The notes under the pieces are model-generated. The model was not told the DNA's origin. It searched no databases and worked only from the letters and a program-made list of their open reading frames with translations. This document shows positions 1 to 11,097 of a DNA stretch of 64,000 bases, piece by piece. Within the stretch, counting starts at the first letter, position 1; the number at the start of each line of letters is the position of its first letter. The translations under genes and the position numbers were made by a program. The stretch lies in the NCBI GenBank assembly GCA_001683735.1, contig LUGG01000011.1:372001-436000 (forward strand), given 5' to 3'. The DNA is from Grifola frondosa. Its lineage: Eukaryota; Basidiomycota; Agaricomycetes; Polyporales; Grifolaceae.

Positions 1-387
1 TAACAGCTAGCGCTTAACTAACACTTAACTATTACTTTTACTATGCTATTGCTATGCCCAATTAAAAATTAATCAATAACGTTAGACCAGTGGTACAGTA
101 CCGTAGGGGGATCGCGCGTACGAGGATATTCTATGAAAACAGCGGTGGTTTAGTAGCAGATTAACATAAGATACCAGAGGGACCGTGTATGTGACCGTCC
201 GTCCAACTGTCAGAGTCGCCCGGCAACCGAGAACCTGCGATGGGAACAAAGAACCGAGCTTTGACGCCCTCCAGACACCGAACTCGACCAGCTCGACCGT
301 CCTGCGTCCCATGGCTCACCACCTCAGCGCCCAGCGGCTCCCCGCTCGACGCCCCTTCGACGTGCGAATCTCACCCTTCCTCGGCGG
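1..387. other. Intergenic, window edge
   Basis: No coding stretch with family resemblance is seen. It lies 3' of the Zn2Cys6 gene and probably holds its 3' UTR. The AT-rich first 80 bases are not telomeric. Confidence 0.5.
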
Positions 388-2363
388 TTATGGCGACCGT
401 GGCGGGTAGTCCTGCGAAAATTTCGCCATGTCCGCGCAAAACGAGTCGTTGCTGCTCTCTTCCTCCGGTGCGGAGATCGTCAAAGCCTCGGCGGATGCTT
501 GCGTACGCATTCGCTTGCGTTGGCGTCCGCGCCTGGCGCCTTCCGGAGTCTCCATAGAATATCCGGGGGGTGGTAAATACATCCTGTCCATACCTGTCGG
601 CGCAGACACCGTCAGTCGCGGATCCACGCTCTGAATGGCCGTCGGCGCTTCGCCGAGCAGTGGGTCGAACGTTATCCGCGCAGGGAATATAGCTGTCTGC
701 TGAGGCACCGGTTCCCCTGGCACTGGCGGCGGCGGCGCTCTCGCAAGAAATTCTGCTCGTTCTCGTGCGGCCAATGATTTTTTCGCACCCTTCGGCGCCT
801 TCCCTGGACCCCGCCGCTTGGGCCCGTCCGCATATACACACGGCGTGTTGCGTCGGTCGCAATTCCTACACGATGGCTTCTTCCCGTTGCACCGCAATTT
901 GCGCTCTGACCGTCCAAATTATGTGTTAAAAATGCCCCGAAAAATAAGACTCGTGCAGGATATCCCCGCAGAGTCTAGGCATGACTTACGGCGACAGAAA
1001 TTACATGCCACTTCCGTTTTTTTGGATCTTCGTGCCGTCGTCTCATCTTCGCTCGAAGATACAGAATGGGCCCTCTTCCGTGGGTTGATCTTCGCCGCTG
1101 TCAACGCACCGGCTCGTCTTTTCTCGCGACTGCCGGTACTGAAGTCGCTATCTTCGCCGACGCGGGCACTATCGTCGCCGCCGATGTCAACCGACGTGTG
1201 TCGGCTCGGGCGTAAAGATGCTGCTTCAACGGAGGTGCCAGTTCCTGCCGCTGGCCATGCGCCGGCCGACGTGGGTGACCCCGAAACCTGTCTAAGAGGG
1301 GCGAGCGATACTCTTTGAGGGTTCCAGTAAACTTTCCCGTGCGAGTATGGGAACGCCCCAGCATACGGTGATTCGGCTTCTGAACGCGAGGACGGACGCC
1401 GAAGATCCGGCTCGAGTCTGGGGTCATGTAGGTCCGGAGGCACTGGTATACGTGCAGAACTACTTGCCTGGGGCGACTCCAGAGATGTCCCTCCCGGCGT
1501 TTGGTAAGATGGAGGGCGGCGCTCTGGAAAATGATTTGAGCTCAACGACGCCTATTCCGACGCTGAAACTCACGATAAAATTCTTCATGTACAAGCCGTC
1601 TGGCTTCCCGACGGCGGGGTGCGTCCGATGTATCGCTATATCCATGCTCAGGATATGGATGCTGACTGCCCCGCCCTTCGTAACCCCCTAGAAATTCGTT
1701 GTCGAGCCCCTCGGAGATCCTCGACGGTCCTACTGACGAGGGTCCCGCGACTGGATATTGTGTAAATGCACTAGATGATGAAGGCATCGGTGCCTGCACG
1801 GGATACAATTGGTATGATCTTCTTTGCGAAGCAACGTCTTCTCCGCTGCTCATATAGCGAGTGGACGGTCCAGGTTCGCCTTCCTTCCACGAATGGGTCG
1901 GTCGTAAAGTCGTCATCGGTGCACGCACAGGCGGAGCTGGATATGTATATCCATAATAAGTGTAATTTCTCGGATCCGATGTGCGCGACACAGGACTCGG
2001 ATGGCTGCCACCGGTATAGGGCGGAGGATATGTGGGAGATCGGCTGGCATGAAATCGGTCGTTACTTCCTTCAGAATCCGGGGACAGGCTCAATCCGCGG
2101 TTCTGTTCTTCGTGCTCGGTCTCTTCGAATGCGGCTGGCGACAGGAGCGGGGAGACCTGCCGGAGCGTCGTGATAGAAGGTAGAGTAGGGTTGGCGTACG
2201 GCTCGTCCCGCCCAGCCCTCTGTTCCCCGTCTCCCGTCGCCTCCTGCGTCCCCGCGTCGACGGTCGCCCCCCTGTGCGGCTGAGGCCCCGTTAGAAGATG
2301 AGGATGCAGGGGTCTAGGAAGGCAGGTATTGGGCGTCGGTTCCTTGTGTCCCTGTGGGTCCAT
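388..2363 (-). CDS. Zn2Cys6 fungal transcription factor
   Basis: Likely a nuclear DNA-binding regulator. Three exons read on the minus strand: 2363-1574, 1523-990 and 905-388, giving about 613 residues. The intron at 906-989 splits the zinc cluster. After splicing the cluster reads CNFCRQRKLRC, then CxxC and a final C, with spacing Cx2Cx6Cx6Cx2Cx6C, a textbook binuclear Zn cluster. It is followed by a basic patch (KRRGPGKAPKGAKK). The rest is low complexity, rich in Pro, Ser and Tyr. The cluster sits at about residues 435-465, unlike the usual N-terminal position, and no fungal-specific middle homology domain is visible. The first ATG at 2363 is a choice; the frame is open a short way upstream behind a possible acceptor, so the N-terminus may be longer. 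Target genes are unknown. Confidence 0.8.
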
Positions 2364-3771
2364 ACGGGGTGAATCCTGTTCTGCGGTGGTCTGTGGCTAG
2401 TGGCGACGGTTGCAAGGTCTCGCGCGAAGCAGCAGAGGGGAATTGACCACAGGAGAGCCCATTCGCCAGCGAGGGGGTGTTGCAAGCAATACGAGGGGGA
2501 CAAGTTTTCGTTACAAACAAAAAGAGGGGCGGCGAGAAAGCCCCCGTAATCACGGTGCGCCTGTATCAGCGCGACTGAATAGGACAACCCGCTAAGGTTT
2601 GCTTCCGCTGCAGAGTCCGGCTGGCGGGCCCAAAACATCAACCAACAGCACGCCGGGAAGAGGCCGTGAGGTGCATACGGAAACGGATCGCTGAAATTGC
2701 AAGCGCTAGCATGCGGGCGAGTACAGGGCGCAGTGTATCGACGTCAGCTCTCAGCGCATTTGTCGACGGAGCTGCATGGGCCGTAACCAAGTTCACTCAA
2801 ACTGAATCTCTCAAAGTATCGGCTTGTAACACACTCGACATTGCGCATTAGTTCGATGCGGACTCATACTATTCATGTTTTAGTCGACTATCCCGAAGAG
2901 GTGGGTCGGGGGACGAAATTTTCTACAGCTCTGATGATCTGCACTCCTTCACTTGCATCGGTGTGGACACAGTCACGGGTCACATCCGAAACACGATCGA
3001 AATATGTGACTTCCGCTTGACGTGCCCCTGATGCGAACCTACCGTATTTGGACATTTTCGCCCGTGCCACCGGTAACGATTTCGCAGCGCGCCCTTTCAA
3101 TCTTGGAAAGAGCGATTGTAGATCCTTTACATAAAACCTCTGGACATATACTCTCTGGATTTTTGGTTTTTACAGGCTCTAACACCGCAGCAACGAGTGC
3201 CGGAGAAGAGCCGAGCCGCGTGGTCCGTCACCGGACGAATTTCCGATAGGTTCGATCACGTTTGTCTGGACCAGAAATTGGGGGTCATCCCGCAGAAGGA
3301 AACTTGCTCAAAACGTTATCTCGATCTCCATCGTGGGAATCATTCTTATTCCTCTCCGAGCGGGTTTTGCAATGTTCAACTCGCACCGTGACCTGGACCA
3401 TGTCTGCGCATGTTCGAGTGGGCTCGAGCCAGCCATGAATCGATTTACCGTGCTGCGAACAATATTACCGATGGAGGGCAATACTCCCCACCCCAAGATC
3501 TATTGTCAGCTTGCGATCCATTTTTTGGCAACCCGAGCGGCAGGTTCATACGATCGTACATGTTATTCTTTTCAGCCTGAATAAATCAGAGATAAAATGA
3601 TATTCATAGCCACTATATTGGTTTATTCAAGAGAGAAAATGGGGGCTTCGGAACTAGTCACGGGTCGGGGTCACCGATGTGACGCGACGCCGTCGGGTCA
3701 CGCCCATCACGCCACCATAGGGACCGTGACCTTTCGTGACCGAGTCATCGACATCCCTAAGAGCCTGCGCC
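2364..3771. other. Intergenic between Zn2Cys6 gene and ILV3
   Basis: About 1.4 kb between two divergent genes, so it holds both promoters. Only short open frames without family resemblance are present. The last 120 bases contain a cluster of GTGAC/GTCAC words (separate entry). Confidence 0.5.
3656..3750. promoter_or_regulatory. GTGAC/GTCAC cluster with Gcn4-like TGACTC site
   Basis: Six copies of GTCAC or its complement GTGAC lie within about 85 bases just upstream of the ILV3 start. The 3' end contains GAGTCA at 3742-3747 (TGACTC on the minus strand), the core bound by Gcn4/CPC1-type bZIP factors that control amino-acid biosynthesis genes. The repeats are seen directly; regulation is inferred from the downstream gene's pathway. 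Confidence 0.4.
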
Positions 3772-6138
3772 ATGCCCGTTTGGCATTCATCCCTCTCTGC
3801 GCGTTCTACTCTAGCAGATGGCTCCCGCCGACTGTTCGCGACGTCGAGTTCACGATGCGCGGAAAAAATAGTCATGAACCGCTACAGCCGGGTTATTACC
3901 CAACCCAAGAGTCAGGGAGCGAACCAGGCTATGCTTTACGATACCGATGGCGTCAATGAGGATGCAGATCTCAACAAGGCTATGGTCGGCGTAGCTAGCG
4001 TTTGGTGAGCGCGGAGTGTTTTGCATAGCTTTCGTTTCTTAATGCGCATATAGGTACGAAGGCAATCCGTGAGCACGAAGAACACACAGTTCGTGCTGCA
4101 CAAAGCTAACTCCTGAATGTGTCCAGATGCAACAAGCATCTCCTCGGCTTCGGCCAGAAGGTGAAGAAGTCACTGACCGACGAGGGGATCATTGGCTACC
4201 AGTTTGGTACCGTCGGAGTCAGGTGTGTTTATTGACAAGTTGGACGTGAAAACTTGCGCGAACGTTCTTTATGCAGTGACGGCATCAGCATGGGTACAAA
4301 GGGGATGACATATTCTCTTCAGTCTCGTGACCTCATAGCAGACCAGGTAGAGACTGCCGCTGGTGCTCATTGGCTGGACGGAATGGTCGTCATTCCTGGA
4401 TGCGATAAAAACATGCCCGGTGTATTGATGGCTCGTACGCAGAGTTATCCCGTTTCCATCCTGACGCTTCTTGACTCATTTTGTGTTGATAGTCGGAAGA
4501 CTCAATCGCCCTGGCATCATGGTTTACGGAGGCACCATTCGACCCGGCTCGTGTGCAGGATCTCCACAGCTAGACATAGTCTCCGCCTTCCAGGCTTATG
4601 GGAAGTATCTCCAAGAAGGGAAGACCGAGGCGGCGGAAAAGGAACGATATAACACTATTCGCAACGCGTGTCCGGGACCAGGCGCGTGTGGCGGTGTAAG
4701 TGATCTCAACATCAGGTTAGGAACGCGTCGTGCTTACACTTTCCTAAGATGTACACGGCCAATACAATGGCCAGCGCAGCGGAAGCCCTCGGAATGACGC
4801 TCCCAGGCTCTTCCTCATTCCCTGCTGAGTATCCCGAGAAAATCAAAGAATTGGAATCCATCGGTCCTGCGATGCGCAACCTTCTCGAAAAGAACATCCT
4901 GCCTCGAGATATCATGACTCGCTCTGCATTCGAGAACGCTATGGTAAACAATCTTTTCGCGTTATAGTGTGTAGCTGATATACTTTGTAGGTCTTGACCA
5001 TGATCCTGGGAGGCTCCACCAATGCTGTCTTGCATCTCATCGCGATCGCACGCTCCGTTGGCATTACCCTCACCCTTGACGATTTCCAGAGCGTCTCGGA
5101 CCGTGTGCCTTTCATCGCGGATCTCAAGCCCAGTGGCAAGTATGTCATGGAGGATGTCTACAAAATTGGTGGTATCCCTAGTATGTGTTATGTTTACCAG
5201 GATCTAGTCGAACGTGCTTGTTGACGCACCATACAGAGATTCTAGCCTACCTGATGAAGAACAAGCTCATAGATGGTAACAACATGACGGTCACCGGCCA
5301 AACGCTTGGCGAGAACCTTGAGCGGTGGACGCATGAATATGGCGAGCTTTCGTTCACGGAACAGCAAGTCATTCATCCGTTGAATCAGCCCATTAAGGAA
5401 ACTGGTCATCTCCGGTCAGCCGCCTTTCACCTAGATTTCTCTTGTCCCACGCTAGACAGTTTCATCCTGAATATAGAATTTTGCACGGTAACCTAGCCCC
5501 CGGTGGCGCGGTTGCCAAGATTACCGGAAAGGAGGGTCTCGGGTTCACGGGCAAGGCACGCGCTTTTGACACCGAGGACGATTTCGTCGCTGCGGTTGAG
5601 AGCGGATCAATTAAAAAGGGGGAGAAAACGGTTGTCGTCCTCCGCTACCTTGGGCCGAAAGGCGGACCAGGTGAGTCTTCCGTTGCTCCTATATTTCACT
5701 TATCAGTTACTGACGTCTGGGCCTGGTAGGAATGCCTGAGATGCTCAAGCCAACGAGTTTGATCATGGGTGCTGGCCTTGGCCACGACGTTGCCTGTCTC
5801 ACAGATGGGCGTTTCAGCGGCGGGTGTGTGACCTTTTGTATTGCGCAGCGACTGACATGTGCTGAATGTTTTACCGTTGCTATAGCTCTCACGGGTTCTG
5901 TGTCGGTCATATCGTCCCGGAGGCACAAGTGGGCGGTCCGATCGCCCTGGTCCAGGACGGCGATGTTATCTCTGTTGACGCCGTAAAGAACACCATGGAG
6001 CTGCGCGTGTCACCTGAGGAACTTGAGCGGAGGAGGAAGGCGTGGAAGGCTCCCCCTTTGAAGGTCAGCCAGGGAACTCTGTTCAAGTATGTGAAGGTGG
6101 TGGAGGATGCTAGTAGAGGATGTATCACGGATGCATGA
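3772..6138 (+). CDS. ILV3: Dihydroxyacid dehydratase, mitochondrial (ILV3)
   Basis: Dehydrates 2,3-dihydroxy-isovalerate and -methylvalerate to the 2-keto acids of valine and isoleucine, using an Fe-S cluster in the mitochondrial matrix. Eleven exons splice cleanly to 602 residues: 3772-4004, 4054-4068, 4127-4222, 4277-4434, 4493-4695, 4749-4943, 4991-5180, 5237-5414, 5477-5670, 5730-5823 and 5886-6138. The three cluster cysteines are visible in PCNKHL, PGCDKN and GPGACGG. Other family landmarks are [18 protein letters not shown] and DGRFSGGSHGF. The first 35 residues are rich in Ser and Arg and lack acids early on, as in a matrix-targeting peptide, and precede [15 protein letters not shown], where the mature enzyme begins. 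Exon 2 is only 15 nt and encodes the residues just before the first cluster cysteine. No frame damage was found. Confidence 0.97.
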
Positions 6139-6962
6139 TAAAACTCGGAGCAGGCGATGCTACACTTTGATGTGTGAGAACGCCAATATTCGAGATCGAG
6201 GTGAATGCCACGGGAGTTGTGTTTGTCTCATGGCTTCATGCAGTCGACCACAAGAGATTTTTTGGAAGACTGAGGAAAATACATCCCCGCTTGATCGAGT
6301 CGGGGAGTCGGAACGCCGGCGTACCACTTAGGTCCAATGATAATCTAAAGAGTACAACATGTGATTGAAATGAAGGACTGACCGACATTTTCTATGAGTT
6401 AATTCCGGCCCCTTAATAAGCTGCCATGATTTCGTGCGAAACCCAGGATATTCATCACGCACTGGTGAGCTGACTACAGGTATTTGACTGAACGACAATT
6501 AATGACAGAAAATCCAAGGTTTTGTCACTTTTCCACCAGTTCGAGGGACTTCTTCCTAATTTAAGTATATCAACAGATAGGGTACGTTGGGACGGTTTTG
6601 TGGCATGACCAACAATTGAAGAGCGTTGTGGGTACGATGCATACTCAAAAAGCATGTCATGTCACCGACGTTTCGTGTGCGCCGACTGAGTTATGCTTTC
6701 GTGCATCTTCAGTCTGTAACATTGAAAAGCTTTTTAGTATCCCTGTGTCTCAGTTGAGGCCTCTTCACGGAGCAGAATTTCAATGCCGATCACCGTGATC
6801 AGCGATCCGGCATACTTACTTACTTAGTCCGGCATGCCCAAGGCCCCACACGTGACCGTAACCGACGGCAAGAAACAAATAAATGAATACGACAACTGAG
6901 TAGGTTCTCAAATGTGCCAATACGATGTGGCAGTCTGTATACGAAAGAGGATTGGGACACAG
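6139..6962. other. Intergenic, convergent gene ends
   Basis: About 820 bases between the 3' ends of ILV3 and the membrane-protein gene. No gene, RNA or repeat was recognised. Confidence 0.5.
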
Positions 6963-9627
6963 CTATGTCACGGTGTGCTCCTGCACCGCGACTTGAAGCT
7001 CTTTGTCATCCGTCAACTCCCTGAGTCCCGTCCTCGGAGCTGTCCTTAGCATGTCAAAATGAACCTGGAATCTCGACGCCCGACGCAACTCTTTTGTGGA
7101 GGGTGTCTTGACTTGCATGAGTTCATCTTGGACGTATGAATGCTGCGCTAACAGCCACACCAACTGGAGAAGACCTAGCCCCTCCAGGTCGGGATTGACG
7201 GTGTGTTCTATTTCAGAATGGGGCTCCCAGCCTATGTGGATTGCAAGACAGAGTAACGTTATCGAGGCGACAAGTCCTACGATTAGCTGGAGGCCGCTTG
7301 TCAATGCGGCAGGCACCTTTGAGAAAATGTCTCAGAACAACTCACAGGAATGGGATGGAGCTGTCATAAAAACTGAAACGTTAACTCAGATGAGGACAAC
7401 AAATGATGCGCTCACCGTGACTTGTGCACCGACTTTACGTTTCACTGTCGCCAGAATTATTTTACGCCTTTTTGGTCCCGTGTCCGCTGAATACAGTCAA
7501 AAACATTCAGCATTGATCCACTGAATTCAACGAAAAAACAGGCAATAATTGATCTCGCTTTGAGACAATTGGTCACTGCGCAAACAGTGTCCTGGTAGAT
7601 ATCAAATAAACACACAAACTCACATGCCCAATATATTGCTGCTGTAGCATTCCCCAATGCCTGCTCGAGATCACTTAATGATACGCTCCGGCGGCTGATT
7701 GTACCATTCGGGTTTTTTGACGCGCTCCAGAGATCATATGCACTCGGGGGTTCTAAGCCAAGACGATCATTGATATATCTGTGATATAACAGGATCTGAT
7801 CAGTGCAAGTCACGATAAATTATCAATCAATGACTCACTTCTCAACCGTAGTGAGAGTACTATAGACTTGACAGTTATCATCCACGTCGTCGGCCCTAAG
7901 ACATTGATCTGTGACTTGCAACTGACTCGGAACTGTTAACACATTGAAAATTGCTGCCCACTGTAGAAGCCTTATTAGTACAGGTTGGTCGACAGAGCAA
8001 GACTATTTTGAGGACTGACATCGGCTTCAAGAGTGTTGTTTCTAGGACTTGTGTCTGGCGTTGTCAACCAAACGCCAGATGGAGGCAACGTCGTGAAAGA
8101 ATGTTTCTCCGTTTCCGAGTAATCGACGAGCTGAGTGTGAGTGTCGATAAAGATGTGAGGATCATCACTGGCATTCGTCCGGATGTTGCAAGTTATGACC
8201 TGAATGTCAGTGTACGAATAATTTGAAGCCATAACTTTCGAACGATCAGAAAGAGCGAGAAAACAACATCGAATGAAAACTTACATGGCGTGATTGGTGG
8301 ATCAAGTCGAATTGTTGTTCCGTTCACCCCTCTTGAGTCCGTAATATTCAGCGATGCATAGATGAGAATTCCAGGAAAGTTCCACTGGTGCTCGAATGAT
8401 TAATTTGACCTGAAGGATGATTGAATTGTTGACTTACTGGGTCATCGTCTGGGGAAACAGAGTTCTGACGGATAGGCGGAATGCGCACGGTATTGGGACC
8501 AAATGGTGTGATGATATCGTTTCGGATCTGAGAGGATATAACCCAGGCATTGGCAGTGGTATTGTAACCGATTTGTTGCGTCGACAGCGGGGCACATCGC
8601 ACGTTGATTGCAGTATATGACACAGAAGAACTCATCACAACATCGTCTTGCGCAAATGGGCTGGTAGTCGCGTAAAGGTAGTTACGCCACAAACCGACAG
8701 TGGTGTTTCCCGCTGTTTTAATGGGTGAGAATAGGGAGAATCTTGATAGCATCTTCAAACGGTAAACTGGTTGCAACTGCGTGTTAGCGCATTATTAGAA
8801 CCGATTCTCTACTCACAATAAAGAGGCTTGAGTCCGACCAAGTGGTAGCTTCACTGGTTCATTTTCCTCGAGGAGCCGTTGCACATATGACTGATTCTTG
8901 GTATGTCGAGCCGGCAGGTCCTGTACGGCGAATGCGGATGGTGTGGTGATATGCAAGATGTGAATGCAACCCAAGTACAGAGCAATTACAACCACGCCGA
9001 CATCAACAATAAAACCACTCTTCGCTGTGGAACTTGACTGTGATGGAACAAAGATCTGACGGAAGACGGCAGTCACAGCGGATCCCATTCCTGACCATGC
9101 GGCGGCCTTGTCGTGTATAGTGGTCAACGATTGACGCATATGCAGCATGCGCCTGGTGGCGAGCTGCTGGGTTAATAGGACCAGCACAGCGAAATATGTC
9201 TGATGATCCAACCGTAAGACATCAGCAAACAGCGAAATAAAATGGGGCGCACAAGGGCAACTGATTGAACCAATGCAGTCAGTCCTTCAGAAAGTATTTT
9301 TTTCGCCTTCCCGGGTGGAACGGCCAAGATCGTGTTGGCTTTGAGGGGCAGATAGTACAACACCAGGAATCCTATGTGTACCATAACCAGTAAAGCGTGC
9401 AGTCCTATGCTTACCCACAATTTGTGGATACGCATCCAACTGCGCCATTGCCGTACATCGCCGGTAGACGATTCCATTTCCACTGAGGAGCGTACGCGTA
9501 GTATTCTGACTGGAGTGTAGATATTGGGGAATTTCACATATGAAGTGCCTTACTTACCGCAGGACCATGGGAGACAGACAGACAGGCGCCGCGCTTGGAC
9601 CTTCGGAAATGCTTTGACCGTGTACAT
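6963..9627 (-). CDS. Multi-pass membrane protein, unknown function
   Basis: Family not recognised. A multi-exon minus-strand model starts at the ATG at 9627, although the N-terminus is uncertain. It gives three membrane segments near the start (around HALLVMVHIGFLVLYYL, TALVQSVALVTYFAVLVLL and VDVGVVVIALYLGCIHIL). A long soluble region follows, with several NxT/S sites (AGNTTVGLW, QIGYNTTANAW, LNITDSRG, RNNTLEAD) and scattered cysteines, suggesting an extracellular or lumenal position. A fourth membrane helix (SGLQLIVGLVASITLLCLAIHIGW) and a short hydrophilic tail end the protein. Introns of about 55-60 nt join the frames. One near 8000 has a GTCAGT donor and a clear TACTAATA branch-like sequence. 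The last introns around 7320-7440 may flank another exon of about 15 nt. This layout of three helices, a glycosylated ectodomain and one helix suggests a lineage-specific surface protein, by inference only. Confidence 0.6.
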
Positions 9628-11097
9628 TCACAAATATTTCCAACCTCGGGCATGATCGCATTCTTGCCAGAGCCCCATGACAGGCTATGAGCCTCAGTTA
9701 GCCGAAGCGAAGCGACCGCGTCACTTGTTTTACGGAATGGATCAATAAGTGCGCACAAACACGACATACTCCCAAACATTTATCACCGACAGCAGGGTAG
9801 TTATAACGTGGACTTACACTGTCACCCTGCCTTTTTTGCGAATCACATCGTTCGTCCGGAGGTAAAATCATTTCTATACTGCAACCGAGCCGAAAACGCC
9901 ACAATCATTACGAAAGGACTTTCGACGTCGAGTGCGCATATATGGATGTGTGATTTCTATGATACGCCTTCAATGAGCTATCTCGCTGTGCAGTCCGATG
10001 GCGTTCGGAATAGTGAGTTCTTGTTGCTATGCGGTGTGATGTGCAACTCCTGCGCACCTTTGTGTTCTCTGCCGTCCTGATGGACCGCGAACCACAACTA
10101 CCCAATTTTGCGAACTGCATACAAGAATGATTAATGAGCTCTGGTCATCAATGGAAGCATGTTCTTACTACAGTAAATGTCGAGAAGCCCATCGCACGAT
10201 ACGTACCGCATACGGTTAAAAGGCAGCACTAAGAGCGACTCTAATGGTATGCATTGTTAGCGCTCGCACAGACCATTGTGGCGACCAATCGGCATTCTCT
10301 GATACGTTGTAACCGTACTCGACAAAGGAAGTTGCTTGTACCGTCAGACTGGCTTGAGTAAGTTCAGATCCTCGAATTCGAGCCTCGACGTTTTCTGAAA
10401 TATCGTAGGTCGTAGCGACTCATGGTGGCCCGCTGCCCGTCGGGTCTACGGCAATCCCGGACTTTGCGCAGGCATGGGCGAGCGCGCATGCTGATCGCAA
10501 GCTGGAGCCTGGATGAGAAGGCGAGCGTCGCGACGGGCGCGCGCTGAATAGTGTGGGCGATTGGCCGGAGCTGTGTCTCGAGGTGGGACTCTAGATGCGT
10601 GGGCACCGTGGGCCCGCTCTCCTCATTTATCACGATCTATGTCTGATGTGTCGGGTACCGCAGCTGGAACCGCACGATGATCCGCATCCGCGGATCGTTC
10701 ATGGGCGTGCATGGGCGTGCACGTTGCGCTCGCGCCTGTGATGAACGTGGGGAGGATCGCGCAAAGCGGACGTAACCGGGAGGGGTTCATGAATTAATAG
10801 AATCATGACGGTTCTTCCCAGCCAGCAGAGTGAAACTCGTTTGTTGTGGCCAAAAACCATGAGGTTGGGAAGCCTCCTGCAATGTTTCCGCATGCATCTG
10901 CTCCGGCCATATGTAATCTGCGTGGTGTCGGGGAAAGTGATCATCGAGACCTATTGGGTCTGTACATGGTGCCCTCAAACGCCCAGAATGCGTTTGACGG
11001 TCTGCGCGAAGTGTTGCAGGAAGTTCAGAATCACCATCAAGTAGACACTGACCTATGGTACAGAAGATATACTACAAGAAAATAATAAGTCCAGCAT
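9628..11097. other. Intergenic, about 1.5 kb
   Basis: No supported gene. A GC-rich stretch at about 10400-10770 carries open frames on the minus strand, but with no recognisable domain or splice continuity. Confidence 0.45.

Noticed and set aside
1..80. Telomeric or centromeric repeat at the window edge
   Set aside because: The TAAC-like words are irregular and do not form a tandem array.
10364..10770. GC-rich open frame on the minus strand
   Set aside because: No domain, no start context and no splice continuity; GC-rich DNA gives such frames by chance.
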